A stretch of DNA of 64,000 nt from Amedibacterium intestinale (GCF_010537335.1 NZ_AP019711.1:1302001-1366000); one strand, 5' to 3'. Positions 44,048 to 53,528 are shown, counted from the stretch's first letter. Translations and numbers: made by a program. The notes: generated by a model from the sequence alone, not told the origin.

Positions 44048-45448
44048 ATGAAAAACGATACTACTTCTGCGTCCATCAGTGACGACTATATCCTTCATCT
44101 CTTTCATCTCCAGAAAGAACAGATAGATTCTTTCCAGGTAAATCATCAGGATGATGGTGTTCATGTAAGGATCAAGCTTACCCCAAAGACTACTTCATGT
44201 CCTGTCTGCGGCTTTCCCACTTCCAAGGTAAAAAGCTATGTACATAAACGCATAACACATTCCATGCTGAATACGGAAGCCTGCTATATCGATTACCAGG
44301 CCAGACGCTATATCTGCCCTGCATGTAATAAGACTTTCTATGAGGACAATCCTTTTACTTTCAAGGGAATGAAGATCTCTTTATTGACCGTATATAATGT
44401 CCTTCGAGATCTGAAAAACCCTGCCGATACATTTAAAAGCGTTGCACAGAGAAATCATATATCCTCTACTTCTGCCATGTCCATCTTTGACAGGCATGTC
44501 CAGATATCCAGAAGAAAACTTCCTGAATATCTGAATATCGACGAAGTCTACAGTTTCAAATCTGAAAACAGTTCCTATGTATGTGTCCTTCTGGATTTCA
44601 ACTCCCAAAATGTCATCGATCTTCTTCCAGGCAGGAAAAAGTCCGAACTCATCAATTACTTTTCTTTCATTCCCCGAGAAGAAAGATGTGCTGTAAAGGC
44701 CGTATCTATTGATTTATGGGAAACCTACAGGATCGTCGCAAAGATGATGTTCCCCAATGCTGCCATAGCTGCGGATAAATTCCATCTCATCCAGGAACTG
44801 AACAGAAGAGTAGACAAGGTGCGTCTGCGTACGATGAATCAGTTAAAGAACTATAAGCTCATGGATCTGAAAAATGCAGATGCAGCTTCGATAGAAAAAG
44901 CTGAAAGAATGCGTAAACAGTATTACCTTTATAAAAAATTCAACTGGCTTCTCTTCACAAACGATCCTGCATATACAGATCCAAATAGAGAAAAGAAATA
45001 TAATAAAGTACTTCAGGGATACTATAACTATAACGATATCCTGCATTATATGTGTTTGTATAACCCTGAACTTGAAGAAGCCATGAATCTGAAAGACAGG
45101 ATGATATATTTCTATAAGAACAGTGATCTTGATAATGCAAGAAAAGATATCAATGAACTGATCAGTGCTTTCAGGGATTGTAAAGTACCTGAAATATCAT
45201 CCTTTGCGAATACGATGACCAGATGGAAGACTGAAATAATAAATTCTTTTATCGTCACGAATGAACATGGAAGAAAGATAAACAGCGGGATCATAGAAAA
45301 CAGAAACAGGACGATCAAATGTATCAAGCACAATTCCAATGGATATACCAATTGGAAACGATTCCGAAACAGAGTGCTTTATGTACTGAATAAAGATACC
45401 ACTTATCACTTATACCCTAAGGAAGGAGAAAATGAAAATGAACAATAA
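44048..45448 (+). CDS. ISL3-family transposase
   Basis: 466 residues from the ATG at 44048. N-terminal zinc finger CPVCGFPTSKVKSYVHKR with RRYICPACNKTF, a helix-turn-helix region, and a DDE domain with acidic residues in YLNIDEVYSFK and AVSIDLWETYR and the Glu-containing SGIIENRNRTIK near the end. Length is normal for the family and no frame disruption is present, so the element may still be active. It overlaps the start of the small coiled-coil ORF by 17 bases. Confidence 0.93.
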   Translation: MKNDTTSASISDDYILHLFHLQKEQIDSFQVNHQDDGVHVRIKLTPKTTSCPVCGFPTSKVKSYVHKRITHSMLNTEACYIDYQARRYICPACNKTFYEDNPFTFKGMKISLLTVYNVLRDLKNPADTFKSVAQRNHISSTSAMSIFDRHVQISRRKLPEYLNIDEVYSFKSENSSYVCVLLDFNSQNVIDLLPGRKKSELINYFSFIPREERCAVKAVSIDLWETYRIVAKMMFPNAAIAADKFHLIQELNRRVDKVRLRTMNQLKNYKLMDLKNADAASIEKAERMRKQYYLYKKFNWLLFTNDPAYTDPNREKKYNKVLQGYYNYNDILHYMCLYNPELEEAMNLKDRMIYFYKNSDLDNARKDINELISAFRDCKVPEISSFANTMTRWKTEIINSFIVTNEHGRKINSGIIENRNRTIKCIKHNSNGYTNWKRFRNRVLYVLNKDTTYHLYPKEGENENEQ

Positions 45449-45596
45449 AATTTATTACCAACGTAAAGAAAGATGGCTCAAAAGAGAACTTTACATTAAA
45501 AAGCAGCGCCTTATGATGCTGGAGCTGGAAGTAGAAAATCTACGATTGAAACTTCTTTTGGAAAAAGAAAAAAACAAAAATATTCTTCCATTCTGA
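45432..45596 (+). CDS. Small coiled-coil protein (54 aa) of the ISL3 element
   Basis: Begins MKMNNKIYYQRKERW inside the 3' end of the transposase gene, with AAGGAGAA as binding site. It is very basic and predicted helical (MMLELEVENLRLKLLLEKEK gives a leucine-repeat coiled coil). Its position inside the inverted repeats makes it part of the element. Function unknown; it could dimerise with the transposase or the DUF6431 protein. Confidence 0.65.
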   Translation: MKMNNKIYYQRKERWLKRELYIKKQRLMMLELEVENLRLKLLLEKEKNKNILPF

Positions 45597-45606
45597 TATT
45601 AAAAAC

Positions 45607-45628
45607 GAGAGAGCTGATCAGCTCTCTC
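45607..45628. other. 22-base perfect palindrome in the ISL3 3' region
   Basis: GAGAGAGCTGATCAGCTCTCTC follows the coiled-coil ORF by ten bases. It lacks a T-run on the plus strand but has TTTTT on the minus strand; it may act as a terminator or as a protein-binding site. Confidence 0.6.
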
Positions 45629-45730
45629 ATCCTTTACATCTTGTTTTCAATAAACATCTTTGGGGTACTGATGCCCACAAGTTATTTTATTGTCCTTTGT
45701 TAGTTTTACCACACGTAATTTTACAAAGCC

Positions 45731-45738
45731 TAAAAAAG
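45731..45738. repeat. 8-bp target-site duplication, right
   Basis: TAAAAAAG, identical to 43215-43222. On the minus strand it supplies the T-tract of the nagA terminator. Confidence 0.88.
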
Positions 45739-45763
45739 ATGGATATTTTCTCAAATATCCATC
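45732..45763 (-). terminator. nagA terminator, abutted by the ISL3 element
   Basis: GATGGATATTT and AAATATCCATC form an 11-bp stem with a TTTTTT tract on the minus strand; the IS joins exactly at the end of that tract. Confidence 0.88.
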
Positions 45764-45775
45764 AAATACATAATT

Positions 45776-46915
45776 TTAAAATGCTTCTTTTCCTTTTACA
45801 TAAGTCATTTCAACAGAATAATCATCATTTAATACAACAACGTCTGCATCATATCCTGCAACTAATTTTCCTTTACGATCATCAATTCCTAAATAACGTG
45901 CAGGATTAATTGTACAAGAGTTAATTGCATAATCCCATGGAATCATTGCTTTTTCTACCAATACTTTTAATCCCTGGTTTACTTTTAATGTAGAACCAGC
46001 CAATCCTTTTGTTGTTGTCAAATGTGCACTTCCATCTGGATAAAGTTCAATTTCATTTCCACCAAACAATACCTTTGTACCTACAGGAAGTCCTTTTACC
46101 ATCAAGGCATCTGTTACCATGATCGTATAATCACGTCCTTTTGCCATAAACAAATCATTTAAGGCTTCTGGTGTAGAATGGTTTCCATCACAGATGACTT
46201 CTCCAAATACATCGCGGAAACGCATTGCAGCACCTACAAGACCTGGTTTACGATGATGGAATGCAGTCATACCATTAAAAATATGTGTCATTCCTGTTGC
46301 CCCATGTGCAATTCCCATTGCAGCCTGTTCAAAAGTAGCAGCAGAATGTCCCATGCTTACACGAATACCATTTTCTACGCAATATTTTGTTAATTTGAAA
46401 TCATCATCCTGCTCTGTTGCCATCGTAATAACTTTAATCAATCCATTTGCTGCTTTTTGATAGCGTTTGAACTGTTCTACATCTGGTTTTACGATGCACT
46501 GTTCTGGCTGAGCACCTTTATATTCCATATCTAAATAAGGTCCTTCAAAATGAATACCTACGATTTCTGCACCTTCATATCCTTCTTCTACAACTTTCGC
46601 AACATTAGCGACAGCTTTTGTCAATACTTCCTCTGTTTGTGTAATTGTAGTAGGACAGATAGAAGTAACACCTTCTTCAGGAATATGCTTCATCCAGTTA
46701 CGAAGTCCTTCTGGTTCAGCATCATTTGTATCAAAACCATATGCACCATGTGTATGTACATCAATAAATCCTGGAACGATTCGACGATCCCCATAATCTT
46801 TATCTACTTCTTTTGTACCATATGAAAAAATATTTTTAATTTTTCCATCTTCCATTTCAAGCTGTGCTTCCATAAAATGTCCACACACCCAAACTCTTTT
46901 ACTTTGAATAATCAT
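45776..46915 (-). CDS. nagA: N-acetylglucosamine-6-phosphate deacetylase
   Basis: Removes acetate from GlcNAc-6-P in amino-sugar catabolism or wall recycling. 379 residues from the ATG at 46915 with AGGAGG upstream. The amidohydrolase metal site is VHTHGAYGFDTND, followed by HFEGPYLD (catalytic Glu), MGHSAATFEQA and the ATGMTHIFNGM histidine; VTDALMVKG carries the catalytic Asp. No nagB neighbour is present. A weak cre-like sequence (46977-46990) lies just upstream of its -35. Confidence 0.96.
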   Translation of the reverse strand: MIIQSKRVWVCGHFMEAQLEMEDGKIKNIFSYGTKEVDKDYGDRRIVPGFIDVHTHGAYGFDTNDAEPEGLRNWMKHIPEEGVTSICPTTITQTEEVLTKAVANVAKVVEEGYEGAEIVGIHFEGPYLDMEYKGAQPEQCIVKPDVEQFKRYQKAANGLIKVITMATEQDDDFKLTKYCVENGIRVSMGHSAATFEQAAMGIAHGATGMTHIFNGMTAFHHRKPGLVGAAMRFRDVFGEVICDGNHSTPEALNDLFMAKGRDYTIMVTDALMVKGLPVGTKVLFGGNEIELYPDGSAHLTTTKGLAGSTLKVNQGLKVLVEKAMIPWDYAINSCTINPARYLGIDDRKGKLVAGYDADVVVLNDDYSVEMTYVKGKEAF

Positions 46916-46946
46916 ATGCAACCTCCTATTGAATATCTCTATATTT

Positions 46947-46974
46947 ATTATACTCTTCTCACCCTCTTTGTAAA
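46947..46974 (-). promoter_or_regulatory. nagA promoter
   Basis: TTTACA (46969-46974), a 16-base spacer and TATAAT (46947-46952) on the minus strand. Confidence 0.6.
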
Positions 46975-47063
46975 TCCGGAAACACTTTCATTTTTCAATT
47001 TGTACATATATTCCGTTAAAAAGTGCAAATGCGTAATTTTTGTAACATAAATGAGCATATGAA

Positions 47064-47093
47064 TAGACAGAGCACTTCTTTCCATTATATAAT
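47064..47093 (+). promoter_or_regulatory. Promoter of the flavodiiron gene
   Basis: TAGACA, an 18-base spacer and TATAAT (47088-47093), about 20 bases before the start codon. Confidence 0.6.
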
Positions 47094-47112
47094 AGATAAG
47101 AGGTGAACGAAA

Positions 47113-48312
47113 ATGAAAAAGGCTATACAAATCAAAGAAAATATATATTGGGTAGGTGTACATGATTTTAACTGCCGAAAATTTCATGGAGAATTATTCC
47201 CTATTGAAGATGGGACTACATATAATGCATATCTAATCGTAGATGAGCAAGTTACATTAATTGATACTGTTGAAGAAGAATTTTTAGATATTATGCTGGA
47301 ACGTATTCAATCTGTTATTGGAGATCGTCCTGTTGACAATATTATTGTTCAGCATGCGGAACCTGATCATTCCAGCGGTTTCTTAAAAACGATGCAGAAA
47401 TATCCTAACGCTGTTCCTTATGCCAGCAATGCCGGTGTAAAACACATGCTGGAACAGTATTTTAAAGAATATGCATATAATAAAGTTAAAACCGGTGATA
47501 CATTATCTATCGGAAAGAATACATTAACATTTGTGGAAATGCCTATGATTCACTGGCCAGATAATATGTTAACCTATCTTCCAGAATCTAAGATTGCATT
47601 TTCAAACGATGCATTTGGTCAGCATATTGCCAGCTACAAGTTATTTGATGATGAACATAGTTTAGAAACATGTCTGGACAAAGCGAAAGATTATTATGCA
47701 AATATCGTTATGCCATATGGATTGCAGGTAAATAATAAATTAAAACAAATTTTAGATATGAATCTTGAATTTGATATGATTGCTCCAGCACATGGTGTTA
47801 TTTGGAGAAGTTATATTTCAGAATTGCTGGAAGCATATAAACAATTCGCAAATTTCTCTTCAAAAGATAAAGTGGTAATCGTTTATGAAAGTGTATGGAA
47901 ACACACACAGATGATGGCAGAAGCATTGGCAGAAGGAATTGGAAGAAGCGGTGTTGAAGTTAAAGTATTTAAAAATTCAGAAACTTCTACATCTCTAATT
48001 ATGAAAGAAATACTGGATGCAAAAGCAGTTCTTGCCGGAAGTGGAAATTATAATAACTGCATGGCTCCAGGCATGGCAAGTTTCCTTGAAAAACTGGCAA
48101 GCTGTAAAATCAAAGGAAAGAAAGCTTTAGGATTTGGTTCTTATGGATGGGCTAATGTAGTCACAAAGGAAATCAATGCTCGTTTAGAAAAAGCAGGTTT
48201 TGCTCCTGTAGTTGATGAAAGTGTTACAGTAAACTTCACACCAAGCCATGATGATTTGAATGCATTAGAAGAACTTGGTGAAAAAATCGCTGACGCAGTA
48301 AAAAACATGTAA
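47113..48312 (+). CDS. fprA: Flavodiiron protein (A-type flavoprotein)
   Basis: Reduces O2 to water (or NO) to protect anaerobes. 399 residues: a beta-lactamase-like diiron domain (1-250) with H81-x-E83-x-D85-H86 (QHAEPDHSSG), further ligands in MIHWPDNM, FSNDAFGQH and APAHGVIW, then a C-terminal flavodoxin domain (VVIVYESVWKHTQMMAEAL). AAGAGGTG lies before the ATG. No rubredoxin domain is fused, so electrons must come from another protein. It is divergent from nagA, and its terminator has been split by a mobile element. Confidence 0.95.
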   Translation: MKKAIQIKENIYWVGVHDFNCRKFHGELFPIEDGTTYNAYLIVDEQVTLIDTVEEEFLDIMLERIQSVIGDRPVDNIIVQHAEPDHSSGFLKTMQKYPNAVPYASNAGVKHMLEQYFKEYAYNKVKTGDTLSIGKNTLTFVEMPMIHWPDNMLTYLPESKIAFSNDAFGQHIASYKLFDDEHSLETCLDKAKDYYANIVMPYGLQVNNKLKQILDMNLEFDMIAPAHGVIWRSYISELLEAYKQFANFSSKDKVVIVYESVWKHTQMMAEALAEGIGRSGVEVKVFKNSETSTSLIMKEILDAKAVLAGSGNYNNCMAPGMASFLEKLASCKIKGKKALGFGSYGWANVVTKEINARLEKAGFAPVVDESVTVNFTPSHDDLNALEELGEKIADAVKNM

Positions 48313-48314
48313 TA

Positions 48315-48336
48315 AGCAGCAGAGAAATCTGCTGTT
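48315..48336. repeat. 22-bp direct repeat, left (split terminator stem)
   Basis: AGCAGCAGAGAAATCTGCTGTT, identical to 48528-48549. It is a terminator hairpin (CAGCAG/CTGCTG) for the flavodiiron gene that in this copy has lost its T-tract. Confidence 0.85.
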
Positions 48337-48413
48337 CAGGTTGTTGACAAACTATATATTTTGAAAATATATAAAACCAATTTAAAAAAAGTGGTAGAAA
48401 GATTCCTTTTACT

Positions 48414-48456
48414 AGGTGATTTTTGGTAAATGATAGCTTAAAATCACCTGTTTTTT
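48414..48456 (+). terminator. Terminator inside the MITE-like element (plus)
   Basis: AGGTGATTTT and AAAATCACCT form a stem followed by GTTTTTTAT, which may replace the flavodiiron terminator that the insertion split. Confidence 0.75.
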
Positions 48457-48472
48457 ATACAAAAGTGGGGAT

Positions 48473-48525
48473 AAAAAAAAGACCGAATGACAAAGTCTGC
48501 TCAAAGAGCGACTTTGTCAACGGTC
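48473..48525 (-). terminator. Terminator-like hairpin inside the MITE-like element (minus)
   Basis: GACAAAGTC pairs with GACTTTGTC, extended by GACCG/CGGTC, and is followed on the minus strand by a T8 run. Confidence 0.7.
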
Positions 48526-48527
48526 TG

Positions 48528-48549
48528 AGCAGCAGAGAAATCTGCTGTT
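48528..48549. repeat. 22-bp direct repeat, right
   Basis: Second copy of AGCAGCAGAGAAATCTGCTGTT, which keeps the original TTTTTTTT tract of the terminator. Confidence 0.85.
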
Positions 48550-48571
48550 TTTTTTCATGTAAGCGAAAAAT

Positions 48572-48608
48572 AAAAGACATTACAGAAATCAACTCTATAA
48601 TGTCTTTT
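48572..48608 (-). terminator. Terminator of the metallophosphoesterase gene
   Basis: AAAAGACATTA and TAATGTCTTTT form an 11-bp stem, followed by TTATTTTT-like sequence on the minus strand. Confidence 0.75.
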
Positions 48609-48620
48609 ACTTAAATAATC

Positions 48621-49817
48621 TTATTTTTCATTAAAATGCACCAAAATACTGCATATTTCACTCTTCGTTCCAACTCGCATATTTGGTCCAAAAAGCCCAA
48701 CTCCAGATGTTACAATGTTGTGCATTGTACCTTTCTGCAAATAACCATAAGAATTTTCCCACATTAGTTTTACAAATAAATTCCCAGGAAATAACTGTCC
48801 ATCATGCGTATGCCCGCTTAAATCCAAATCTACACCAGCATCCGCCATTTCCTGCAATTCTTTCGGCTGATGGTCAATCATGATAATCGGCTTTTCCCTA
48901 TCCATGTTTTTTGTAATTTCCATCGGTGATTTTCTTTGCTTTTTCGTATTTCCTCTTTTATAAGCATCTGGTCGTCCATACACATAAAAAGAATTATCAA
49001 TTAGTACACCCTCATCTTTTAATAATTTAATTCCAGCTTTTTTTAAGAAATCATCCATTTCTTTACTGCTTTCTTTATGTTTATCATCATCAAAAGTAAA
49101 TCCTGCCAGTATTTTTTCTTCTACATCATGATTCCCATAGCAGGCATAAACTCCATATGTACTTTTTATATTTCTTAACGTTTTTGCGATTTCCTCTGGC
49201 TGGTATACTGCTGCATATTCATTATCAAAAATATCTCCTGCAACCACGACCAAATCTGGTTTCTCTTTGTTTATTTTTTCAACCATTTGTTTCATATGCA
49301 AATTTCCAATATTATAGCCTAAATGCATATCTGCAACAAGTACAATGCGTAAATCTTTTCGATTCTCAACCGTTTTATTTACATTTACTTCATAATCGGT
49401 TGTTTTTATCACACTGGCATTGTATACACCAATACCGCTTATAAGCACAAGAATACAAAGACAAAGTGTTCCAACAAAAACACAGCCCTTTCTGGAAAAT
49501 AAGAATTCTTTGCGAGAAAAAGAAATCTTTTTTAAAACTATACGAAGAAAATCCACAATAAATAAAATTAGTAGAATGTATAAAAGAATACCTAGCCAAT
49601 AATTGCTAATTACCTTTAAAAATTTATGGAAAAAGTTTTGTGGAAACAACATAGAAGTTAGTAAAGAAGTAATTACAAACAAATAAACAACTCCTATGAT
49701 TCCCTTGACCAGTGGTTTATCAAACAGCAAATGACAATGCTTTAGCCAATGTGTCCACCGTTTCCATATATACCAGCATAATATCAAATAAACAGGAGCT
49801 AAAAACAACGCTAACAT
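48621..49817 (-). CDS. Membrane-anchored metallophosphoesterase
   Basis: 398 residues: three to four N-terminal transmembrane helices (about 1-130), then a calcineurin-like phosphoesterase domain. Metal-binding motifs are in order: VLVADMHLG, VVAGDIFDNE, CYGNHDVEEK, IMIDHQPKE and DLSGHTHDGQL. This YkuE/YaeI-like group may act on lipid-linked phosphates at the outer face; the substrate is not visible. It follows the ABC_trans_CmpB-type pseudogene by 4 bases, so they formed an operon. Confidence 0.9.
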   Translation of the reverse strand: MLALFLAPVYLILCWYIWKRWTHWLKHCHLLFDKPLVKGIIGVVYLFVITSLLTSMLFPQNFFHKFLKVISNYWLGILLYILLILFIVDFLRIVLKKISFSRKEFLFSRKGCVFVGTLCLCILVLISGIGVYNASVIKTTDYEVNVNKTVENRKDLRIVLVADMHLGYNIGNLHMKQMVEKINKEKPDLVVVAGDIFDNEYAAVYQPEEIAKTLRNIKSTYGVYACYGNHDVEEKILAGFTFDDDKHKESSKEMDDFLKKAGIKLLKDEGVLIDNSFYVYGRPDAYKRGNTKKQRKSPMEITKNMDREKPIIMIDHQPKELQEMADAGVDLDLSGHTHDGQLFPGNLFVKLMWENSYGYLQKGTMHNIVTSGVGLFGPNMRVGTKSEICSILVHFNEK

Positions 49818-49821
49818 AACA

Positions 49822-50532
49822 TCACCTCTTCACACTTATTCCTTCTCCCATATTTGGGTTCGATAAAGAATAGATTTGATCTGCTCCATATATACATAAA
49901 AAGGATAGACATACCATAATCAGCACCTTTTTTGATATCTTATGAAGAAGATTATCAATACAAGGAGCAAGAAAGTAAACAATAAACAAGCTTCCCAAAC
50001 CAAAAGCAAGCAGACCTTCTGCGCAAATTCTTCCATGAAGATTCAAAAAATAATCACTGTAATCCCACCATCTTACACCATTATGCATACGTTCCAATAC
50101 ATACGATGCACCATATTCTACAACACCACATACAAGCATGGCACTCAAAAATTCAATAAAAGGCTTTTTACGAAATTTCTTTAGTAATATCAATATCAAA
50201 ATACTTCCACTTCCATAAATAGGCAGCCATGGACCATGCAAAATACCTCTGTTTACAAATTCCTGATATCTAAAAAGATGCAATCCAACTTCCCAGATTC
50301 ACCCTAAAAAAGACATAGCAAAAAATATGATAATTAAAGATAATATAGAGTATGTTCGATCATAGTGCAAATTTTTTATAACAAAATTTTTAATTTTAAA
50401 AGTAGATATACCTTGTTTCAAGTCCGTTGCATCTAACGAAGGTGTTCCCTCAATTCGCATACCCCTTTTATAAAATACATTACTTTTTATATAACGTATA
50501 TTTCTATTTAAATATAACATTACCCTTTCCAT
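49822..50532 (-). pseudogene. Membrane protein of the ABC_trans_CmpB-like family, split by an in-frame TGA
   Basis: The frame from the ATG at 50532 (AGGCGGTGA upstream) to 49822 is interrupted only by TGA at 50299-50301. Around it the chain reads FFAMSFLG, stop, IWEVGLHLFRYQEFVNRG, where family members have a tryptophan (GW[IV]xE), so TGG to TGA fits. Downstream parts (ILHGPWLPIYGSGS, GVVEYGASYVLERMHNGVRWWDYSD) are typical. TGA serves as a normal stop elsewhere here, so recoding is unlikely. Confidence 0.85.
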
Positions 50533-50641
50533 ACATTTCACCGCCTTTATAGAAGCATTTTTCTACTTTACACAATTATTTTATAATTCATTTCTAAAAA
50601 AAATCTAAACAAGTTCAAAAAAATTATATAAATTTAAAAAA

Positions 50642-50671
50642 GCACTCTCATCTTTTACAAGAATCAAGTGC
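50642..50671 (-). terminator. Terminator of the YbjQ gene
   Basis: GCACT and AGTGC with partial extension, then TTTTTTAAATTT on the minus strand. Confidence 0.6.
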
Positions 50672-50679
50672 ATTTTCTC

Positions 50680-51000
50680 TTATTTTGATTCTATAAATCT
50701 TACAGCTGTACCATAAGCAATGACTTCGGCTGCACCACCCATGATAGCACTGGAAGCATATCGGATATTCACAACTGCATCAGCTCCTAGATTTTCTGCC
50801 TCTTCAACCATTCTGTTTGTTGCCAGTGCTCTTGCCTCATTCATCATTTCATTATAAGCTTTAAGTTCACCGCCAATAAGTGTTTTTAGTCCTTGACTAA
50901 TATCCTTTCCTATATTTTTTGTTTGAATTGTACTTCCTTTTACCAATCCCAGCATTTCAAATGTTTTACCTGAAATATAATCCGTATTTACTAAGATCAT
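50680..51000 (-). CDS. YbjQ/UPF0145-family protein
   Basis: 106 residues from the ATG at 51000 (MILVNTDYISGKTFEMLG), with AAAGGGTG upstream; the much longer open frame has no binding site and an unlikely start. The family core (VKGSTIQTKNIGKDI, LGADAVVNIRYASS, AYGTAVRF) is complete. Members form pentameric rings and have been called heavy-metal-binding, but the role is unproved. Confidence 0.9.
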   Translation of the reverse strand: MILVNTDYISGKTFEMLGLVKGSTIQTKNIGKDISQGLKTLIGGELKAYNEMMNEARALATNRMVEEAENLGADAVVNIRYASSAIMGGAAEVIAYGTAVRFIESK

Positions 51001-51115
51001 CTTCTTCACCCTTTCTTTTATAAACACTCTTTGACAACATGAATCCAAAGATACAGCAATCCCGCTGATCAAAATTATCTTTTTTCCTTGCGATTTCTTT
51101 TCATCGTGTATACAG

Positions 51116-51268
51116 TTAATAGAAAAATTCTGCAATAACAAAAAGAACAATTATCAAAAAACCTATTCCAGCAATTATAAATTCACCTTTAAATCGACGT
51201 AAACTATCTTGGAGTTCTTCTTGTTTAGCGACCCATTTCTTATTTAATTTCTTATAACTTTTTGACAT
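51116..51268 (-). CDS. Small single-pass membrane protein (50 aa)
   Basis: Starts at the ATG at 51268 (MSKSYKKLNKKWVAKQEEL) with AAGGAGTGAG before it. A basic amphipathic helix (1-28) is followed by one transmembrane helix (about 31-47). No family is recognised. It lies upstream of the YbjQ gene and may share its transcript. Confidence 0.7.
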   Translation of the reverse strand: MSKSYKKLNKKWVAKQEELQDSLRRFKGEFIIAGIGFLIIVLFVIAEFFY

Positions 51269-51352
51269 TTTGCTCACTCCTTTGCTAAGTAATCCTTCCT
51301 CTAATTTCATACTACTCTTATGTAATATTCTTGTCAACTAGCATTCGTTCCA

Positions 51353-51382
51353 TAAAAAAACCGCTACTTATTTCATAGCGGT
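51353..51382 (-). terminator. Terminator of the NrdI-like gene
   Basis: ACCGCTA and TAGCGGT with a 9-base loop, followed by TTTTTTTATGG on the minus strand. Confidence 0.85.
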
Positions 51383-51396
51383 CTAACTAACTATAT

Positions 51397-51750
51397 TTAT
51401 TTAGAAAGCAATTCCTGAATTGCGGTTACATCTTCCTGTGTTCCTGCTCCATCTACTTTGTATAAGCATGGAACATTGTATTCTTTAGCGATGATATCTC
51501 CTGCAAAACAGTAAGTATCCGCATGACGTTCCATACTACCCGAAACAACAACACCTTTTAGATGTGCATGTGTATTTTTCAAAAATTCTTCTACGATTGC
51601 AGGTACGATTCCATGTCCATCTGTATATGTAAATAGAACGAAATCTTCGTTTACCTCTAAATCTGCTGTTTCTATCTTAATAGCTTCTTCTGAAACCATT
51701 TTTGCTAGTTTTTCAACTTTTCCCATTCTTGATGCATAATATATTTTCAT
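51397..51750 (-). CDS. nrdI: NrdI-like flavodoxin
   Basis: 117 residues from the ATG at 51750 (MKIYYASRMGKVEKLA), with TGGAGG upstream. The short flavodoxin fold and the ending AGDIIAKEYNVPCLYKVDGAGTQEDV match NrdI, which activates the manganese cofactor of class Ib ribonucleotide reductase. NrdE and NrdF are not adjacent, so the role is inferred from sequence alone. The phosphate loop (SRMGKVEK) is less canonical than usual. Confidence 0.75.
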   Translation of the reverse strand: MKIYYASRMGKVEKLAKMVSEEAIKIETADLEVNEDFVLFTYTDGHGIVPAIVEEFLKNTHAHLKGVVVSGSMERHADTYCFAGDIIAKEYNVPCLYKVDGAGTQEDVTAIQELLSK

Positions 51751-51833
51751 AAGTATTACCTCCATTTATTTTACACATATAGAATAGCAAAAATAGTTAT
51801 ATTTGGCAAACATTATGCTCATACATAAATAAA

Positions 51834-51869
51834 AACTCACAGCAAGGTTTCAATGCATATACCTTACTG
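51834..51869 (-). terminator. groEL terminator
   Basis: CAGTAAGG and CCTTGCTG (one mismatch) then GAGTTTTTATTT on the minus strand. Confidence 0.6.
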
Positions 51870-51893
51870 CAAGTTTGTTTAATTTATTTATGA

Positions 51894-53528
<1,635 letters not shown>

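Larger units (their letters stand above)
43223..45730 (+). mobile_element. ISL3-family insertion sequence (2508 bp) with accessory genes
   Basis: Terminal inverted repeats: left GGTAATCTAAAATTACGTG, right (read inward) GGCTTTGTAAAATTACGTG, 15 of 19 bases identical. They are flanked by perfect 8-bp duplications, as expected for ISL3. The element carries a DUF6431 gene, a leader ORF, the transposase and a small coiled-coil ORF, all on the plus strand, making it about 1 kb longer than a simple ISL3 element. A 14-base direct repeat (CATCTTTGGGGTAC) occurs at 43306-43319 and 45655-45668 inside both ends. Confidence 0.9.
48337..48527. mobile_element. MITE-like element (191 bp)
   Basis: Bracketed by exact 22-bp direct repeats. 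The ends are inverted: left CAGGTTGTTGACAAAC, right (read inward) CAGACCGTTGACAAAG, 12 of 16 identical. It contains no ORF. The GTTGACAAA core recalls the TTTGACA ends of the IS1634-family element at 1018-2993, and the long target duplication fits that family, so trans-mobilisation by such a transposase is possible. No second copy is seen in the window. Confidence 0.7.

Noticed and set aside
46977-46990. cre box upstream of nagA
   Set aside because: TGAAAGTGTTTCCG lacks the central CG and the closing CA of the cre consensus; too weak to list as a site.
50299-50301. UGA read as tryptophan or selenocysteine
   Set aside because: UGA ends several intact genes here (for example the coiled-coil ORF at 45594-45596), no SECIS-like hairpin follows, and TAG and TAA interrupt other genes in the same way.
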